DNA from: an uncultured Clostridia bacterium
GTDB lineage: Bacteria > Bacillota > Clostridia > Oscillospirales > Acutalibacteraceae
Assembly: GCA_944412495.1 (NCBI GenBank)
Contig: CALYBL010000022.1
Coordinates: 33,762-97,761 of the forward strand
Length of the DNA stretch: 64,000 bases
Direction: 5' to 3'
Positions within the stretch are counted from its first letter, which is position 1; each line of letters begins with the position of its first letter. A program made the translations under genes and the position numbers. Below are positions 60,829-64,000 of this stretch, in pieces. Under the pieces are notes generated by a model. That model did not search any database. It was given only the letters and a program-made list of their open reading frames with translations, and was not told the origin of the DNA.

Positions 60829-61986
60829 ATGGGAAAACGCAGCGACGGAGAAGGCACCGCTCCCCGGCAACGAAAAGACGGTATCTGGTACAGAGCCATT
60901 CGGATTGAAGGCGCCGGAAAGCGAAAGTACCTTTACGCCAAGACCAAAGCGGAGCTGGACAAGAAATACAAGGAATTTACCAAACAGATTGCCAGCGGCA
61001 CCTATACGGAAATTCAAAAACAGACCGTTGAGGAGTATATGCTGAACTGGCTGACCACATATAAGCGAATCGAACTGAAACCCAAGTCCTACGATACGCT
61101 GGAAAGCACCATTCAACACCAGATTATCCCCTATTTCAAGGGAATGCAGTTCTTTTCCGTCACCCATGAGGATATCCAAAAATTCATCAATCAGCTCAAT
61201 GATGACGGGCGTTCCTATTCCATTATCCGAAAAGCATATCTGGCTCTCAACGGCGTTTACAAATACGCCATGATGAAAGACCAGCTTTTGAAGAATCCCT
61301 GCTTTGGCGTCAAGCTGACGAAGAAGGTCGAGAAGAATGTGAAATCCATTCAAGTGCTGTCAAAAGAGCAAATCAAGCTGTATTGTGAACACGCCACAGA
61401 ACGCTATGGAAACGGGAAATGCGTCTATCGGCTGGGATACGGCCTTGTGCTGATCCTGTTTACCGGCTTGCGTCTGGGAGAAGCGGCGGGGCTTATGTGG
61501 GACGATATCGACTTTCAGAAACGGACGCTCAAAGTGCAGCGGACGCTGGAATATGTCAAAAACCGGGACGGAGACGAAAACAGCAATCATTATGTGCTAG
61601 TGGAGGGCACGACAAAATCCAAGTCCAGCGAGCGGACAATTCCGCTGAATCAAACGGCATTGAGTGCCCTTTTGGAACTGAAAAAGGCAAACGGCGGCTT
61701 TGACTATGTATTCTCCAACGCCAAGGGAAAGCCGATCAATCCGCGCAATCTGAACCGGGCGCATGACTGTATTCTGGAACGGGCCGGGATTCCCCATATC
61801 GGTATCCATGCCCTGCGGCACGCCTTCGCCAGCCAGCTATTTGCCAACAAGGTGGACATCAAAGTGATTTCCAAGCTGTTGGGTCATTCGGACGTATCGG
61901 TTACATACAACATCTATATTCATCTCATGCAAGAGGAATTGCCGGACGCTACTACCAGCTTGGACAGCCTTTTGGACGCAATATGA
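60829..61986 (+). CDS. Tyrosine recombinase/integrase
   Basis: 385 residues from ATG 60829 with AAAGGAG 10 nt upstream. Arm-binding AP2-like N-terminus (RKDGIWYRAIRIEGAGKRKY), SAM-like core-binding domain (TVEEYMLNWLTTYKRIELKP), catalytic domain with Arg in LFTGLRLGEAAGLMW, Lys in TTKSKSSERTIPL, HALRHAFASQLF, GHSDVSV and the nucleophile Tyr in VTYNIYIH. Of the Tn916/ICE/phage type. The first 150 codons contain no ATA for Ile, unlike the ATA-rich core genes, which suggests recent transfer. No excisionase gene was found next to it. It lies beside tRNA-Trp. Confidence 0.95.
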   Translation: MGKRSDGEGTAPRQRKDGIWYRAIRIEGAGKRKYLYAKTKAELDKKYKEFTKQIASGTYTEIQKQTVEEYMLNWLTTYKRIELKPKSYDTLESTIQHQIIPYFKGMQFFSVTHEDIQKFINQLNDDGRSYSIIRKAYLALNGVYKYAMMKDQLLKNPCFGVKLTKKVEKNVKSIQVLSKEQIKLYCEHATERYGNGKCVYRLGYGLVLILFTGLRLGEAAGLMWDDIDFQKRTLKVQRTLEYVKNRDGDENSNHYVLVEGTTKSKSSERTIPLNQTALSALLELKKANGGFDYVFSNAKGKPINPRNLNRAHDCILERAGIPHIGIHALRHAFASQLFANKVDIKVISKLLGHSDVSVTYNIYIHLMQEELPDATTSLDSLLDAI

Positions 61987-62030
61987 AAACACACCCGACA
62001 GGCCGAAAGACCTGTCGAGTGTGTTTTCAT
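61983..62030. terminator. Terminator after the integrase gene
   Basis: 61983-62002 pairs with 62011-62030 with one mismatch (about 19 bp), A/T rich at its base, so active in both directions. It overlaps the integrase stop. Confidence 0.85.
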
Positions 62031-62100
62031 GTCAAAATCTAAGCGGATATGGCGGATATTTCAGAGTGTATACAACACCGTTTATATCGATTCAATCGTT

Positions 62101-63546
62101 TTACATCTCTTTCATAAAAGTATATCCCATACGCCTAACTCCGTCCCCGGTTGTGCATTCACCGTATTCCGTAACAGCATACCCACATTTTCTATATAGG
62201 TTTTGGGCCGGAATATTATCTTCGGTCGTGTGGACACCTAATTTACGAAAGCCCTTTTCTTTCACAAATTTCTCGGAAAATTCTATTGCATAACTGCCGA
62301 TACCTTGACGATGATGCCTGTCGCTTACCACCAGCATACTGATCCATGCCATATCTTTATTAAGTAGCCCGTTAATACGCAGCCATGCAAGCGGCATACA
62401 ACCGCAGCAAACAAGAAAATTCTGTTCATCTTCGTCATTTGAGGATAATACATCTTTCCATTCGTCCAGTGATATTGGTTTCCCGTGCAAGCTTTCTATA
62501 TTTTGCCAATAAAACTTCATAACAAACACTGCCTCATCTGTTTTCGCCGGGATGACAGAATAGGGGCACGGTAAATCCAGCTCAAACATAAGCTCTCCGT
62601 CAAGAATGAGATTATTAAAGCCTTGACAAGGTTTCTCATCAAAACCGATGCTTTTGTGAAGCGCTATGCTCGGTAAATTATCTGGAGAAACATATGCACG
62701 GAGTGTCTTTGCCCCCAGTTCCCTCAAATGATTGATCGCTGCATTGATCATTTCAGTCGCGATTCCCAGGCGGCGATATTCTGGAATAACAAATAAATCT
62801 CCGTAATACCATAAAGTCTGATCGCTTTCATTTTGAATACAATGCAATCTACCGATCACAGTATCGTTTTTTTCAAGCGCAACTACCTCAAAACAGTCAT
62901 AAAAACAGCTATCATCATAGGTTGCCCAACGAATTTGGTTAATCCATTCCGGCGTACAGGAATGCCATTGTGCTGCGGCAATCTTTTCCGCAAGAGTATG
63001 TGTCAGATATTTACTGATTTGAATGGTGATAAGTTTTTCTTGCTTCGGAATGTCTTTTTCATAAATATCCAGTCCATTTTCTGGCGATGTTTCTCCAGTT
63101 CTTTGAAAGCCGAGCGCCTCCCAGAATGGCTTCCCAGTAACAGGATCGGCTGTAAGGTACATTCGTTGTACGCCGTGCGACCGGAATAATGATTCTATGC
63201 GCTCGAACATGGCTTTTCCATAGCCCTTGCGTCGATACTCAGGAATCACATAATACTCCATGATATAACCATATTCAGGCTTAATAAAGCCTTGATGTCC
63301 TAAATGATCTACTTTACAGTAAAAAAATCCGATCAATGTCTTGCTCTCATAGCAAAGTTCAAGATGACGGTCACGCGGCCCTTGCATATTTATCATCCCT
63401 TGCGCAACTTTCTGAATGAAGTCAAGGTTCGTTTCCCGTTTTTGGTGACTGTCGAGTTCCTTATTATAGGGGATCATCAGGTTTAGCAGTTGCTGATACT
63501 GACATTCGTTGCCCTTTGTCACTTGTACAAACTTCAATTCGTTCAT
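62101..63546 (-). CDS. Fusion of three GNAT acetyltransferase domains
   Basis: 481 residues from ATG 63546 (GAGGTAATGTT before it). Three GNAT units can be read: unit 1 about 1-160 with EYYVIPEYRRKGYGKAMFER, unit 2 about 165-320 with LFVIPEYRRLGIATEMINAA, unit 3 about 330-481 with MLVVSDRHHRQGIGSYAIEF. Each keeps the R/Q-x-x-G-x-G/A acetyl-CoA loop, so all may bind acetyl-CoA. The late segments GKPFWEALGFQR, SIALHKSIGFDE and AQNLYRKCGYAV are the usual C-terminal parts. Expression is set behind a leader peptide and terminator (63583-63742), as in inducible antibiotic resistance genes, so acetylation of a ribosome-targeting drug is a reasonable guess. It lies close to the integrase, possibly on the same island. 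Confidence 0.85.
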   Translation of the reverse strand: MNELKFVQVTKGNECQYQQLLNLMIPYNKELDSHQKRETNLDFIQKVAQGMINMQGPRDRHLELCYESKTLIGFFYCKVDHLGHQGFIKPEYGYIMEYYVIPEYRRKGYGKAMFERIESLFRSHGVQRMYLTADPVTGKPFWEALGFQRTGETSPENGLDIYEKDIPKQEKLITIQISKYLTHTLAEKIAAAQWHSCTPEWINQIRWATYDDSCFYDCFEVVALEKNDTVIGRLHCIQNESDQTLWYYGDLFVIPEYRRLGIATEMINAAINHLRELGAKTLRAYVSPDNLPSIALHKSIGFDEKPCQGFNNLILDGELMFELDLPCPYSVIPAKTDEAVFVMKFYWQNIESLHGKPISLDEWKDVLSSNDEDEQNFLVCCGCMPLAWLRINGLLNKDMAWISMLVVSDRHHRQGIGSYAIEFSEKFVKEKGFRKLGVHTTEDNIPAQNLYRKCGYAVTEYGECTTGDGVRRMGYTFMKEM

Positions 63547-63577
63547 AACATTACCTCTTTCATATAATTTAGGATAC

Positions 63578-63670
63578 AAAAATCGCCTCTGATAAAATCA
63601 GAGGCGACAACTTTATCCATATGAAAAAGGTAACTTAATCAGCGGACAAAATGGCGTTTGATTTTATCAG
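63578..63670 (-). promoter_or_regulatory. Attenuator in the leader of the triple-GNAT gene
   Basis: Terminator: 11-bp perfect stem (63597-63607 with 63583-63593), loop of three, followed on the minus strand by five T (63582-63578). Antiterminator: CTGATAAAATCA in the leader peptide codons (63670-63659) is perfectly complementary over 12 nt to TGATTTTATCAG of the terminator (63600-63589). The two structures exclude each other. Confidence 0.75.
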
Positions 63671-63685
63671 AATGGTATTTGTCAT
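63635..63685 (-). CDS. Leader peptide of the triple-GNAT gene (16 aa)
   Basis: GAGGTGG, then ATG 63685, encodes MTNTILIKSNAILSAD and ends at TAA (63637-63635). The start codon lies in the 5' arm of a 10-bp inverted repeat GGACAAAATG/CATTTTGTCC (63692-63683 with 63653-63644), so its translation and the RNA folding downstream are linked. The peptide is short and the position classic for drug-sensing leaders such as those of erm or ABC-F genes, but the sequence itself is not one I recognise. Confidence 0.7.
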   Translation of the reverse strand: MTNTILIKSNAILSAD

Positions 63686-63713
63686 TTTGTCCACCTCGCT
63701 TTCTTTCAAATAT

Positions 63714-63742
63714 ATTATAAAGAATGCGTAAAATATTGTCAA
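63714..63742 (-). promoter_or_regulatory. Promoter of the triple-GNAT leader
   Basis: TTGACA (63742-63737), 17-nt spacer, TATAAT (63719-63714). Full consensus, so the gene would be strongly transcribed and control must lie in the leader. Confidence 0.85.
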
Positions 63743-63882
63743 CTTACAAATATAAAATTGTATTTATCAGCTGTATTAAAATCCTGAAACAAACAAAGAA
63801 TCAACAATATTCTATTGAAAATTGTCGATTCTCAACGTAAGAGCGATACAAAATAAATTTCGTTTATGATTGAGCTACACAA

Positions 63883-63917
63883 TAAAAACAGCCGGCAATT
63901 CATCCCAAATTGCCGGC
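63883..63917 (-). terminator. Terminator for a gene entering from the right edge
   Basis: GCCGGCAATT (63891-63900) pairs with AATTGCCGGC (63908-63917); on the minus strand it is followed by TGTTTTTATT. It lies 35 bases after the stop of the partial frame at 63953. Confidence 0.7.
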
Positions 63918-63952
63918 CACAGGTTTGGAAAGGTTGCATGAAATGGGTAGTG

Positions 63953-64000
63953 TCAAGGAATTTTCGCAACATCCTCAAATCCGAAGGAAATCTTACGATG
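63953..64000 (-). CDS. C-terminal end of an unknown gene (partial)
   Basis: A minus-strand frame open to the window edge encodes HRKISFGFEDVAKIP and stops at TGA. A terminator with T-run follows, which supports a real gene end. The RKISFG pattern recalls the C-terminus of some transposases, but 15 residues are too few to name it. Confidence 0.3.
   Translation of the reverse strand, partial: HRKISFGFEDVAKIP

Noticed and set aside
60607..64000. Second attachment site (repeat of the tRNA-Trp 3' end)
   Set aside because: I searched by eye for the T-arm and acceptor sequence downstream and did not find it within the window.

Overview
The window looks like a chromosomal segment of an anaerobic, endospore-forming Firmicute of the class Clostridia, probably a gut-type Oscillospirales/Ruminococcaceae-like bacterium. 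The grounds are a Gram-positive style S10-spc-alpha ribosomal cluster with a KOW-domain gene between map and infA, a BofA-like sporulation protein, strong GGAGG ribosome binding sites with frequent TTG/GTG starts, a cohesin-like remnant, a secreted protein with an NPSTG sorting-type tail, and heavy use of ATA for Ile in the core genes. No rRNA, CRISPR array or replication origin is present.

Layout. 1-5.9 kb: end of a secreted beta-rich protein, thioredoxin, a wall-anchored alpha/alpha-toroid protein, phosphoglucomutase, BofA and a GNAT. 6.5-10.7 kb: a minus-strand sugar operon with three Gfo/Idh/MocA-type proteins and one TIM-barrel isomerase/epimerase. 10.8-14.5 kb: an accessory block with a three-gene operon (HTH protein, zinc-ribbon/TM/LRR protein, Ser/Thr-kinase-like protein), a divergent XRE-regulated pair of tiny genes around a long operator dyad, and a cohesin remnant. 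14.5-29.5 kb: the ribosomal supercluster rpsJ to rplQ on the minus strand, complete except that rpsD is missing between rpsK and rpoA. 29.7-35.5 kb: lipoprotein, a broken secreted metzincin gene, a Ser-rich membrane protein, proS and acpP. 35.7-44.9 kb: a plus-strand shikimate/aromatic cluster aroE, yjbR-like, aroK, aroF, tyrA, aroB, aroA, aroC, pheA, which can make phenylalanine and tyrosine precursors from DAHP onward (aroD/aroQ is not in the window). 44.9-57.5 kb: a broken GNAT, an XRE-ADP-ribosylglycohydrolase fusion, an HD hydrolase, thpR, secDF, an aminotransferase, a LarB-like protein lacking the expected cysteine, and feoAB. 57.6-64 kb: tRNA-Val, an ImmR/ImmA-like repressor-protease pair with small HTH genes, tRNA-Trp, a tyrosine integrase beside it, and a three-GNAT fusion protein.

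The two most striking things are regulatory. Between aroK and aroF lies a complete ribosome-mediated attenuator: a perfect-spacing promoter, a 30-codon leader peptide with 12 aromatic residues (7 Phe, 4 Tyr, 1 Trp), an antiterminator whose 5' strand covers the leader stop codon, and an intrinsic terminator. At the right end the triple-GNAT gene has its own consensus promoter, a 16-residue leader peptide inside a hairpin, and a leader terminator that is complementary over 12 nt to the leader peptide codons. That layout is typical of drug-inducible resistance genes. Both are read directly from sequence; their function is inferred.
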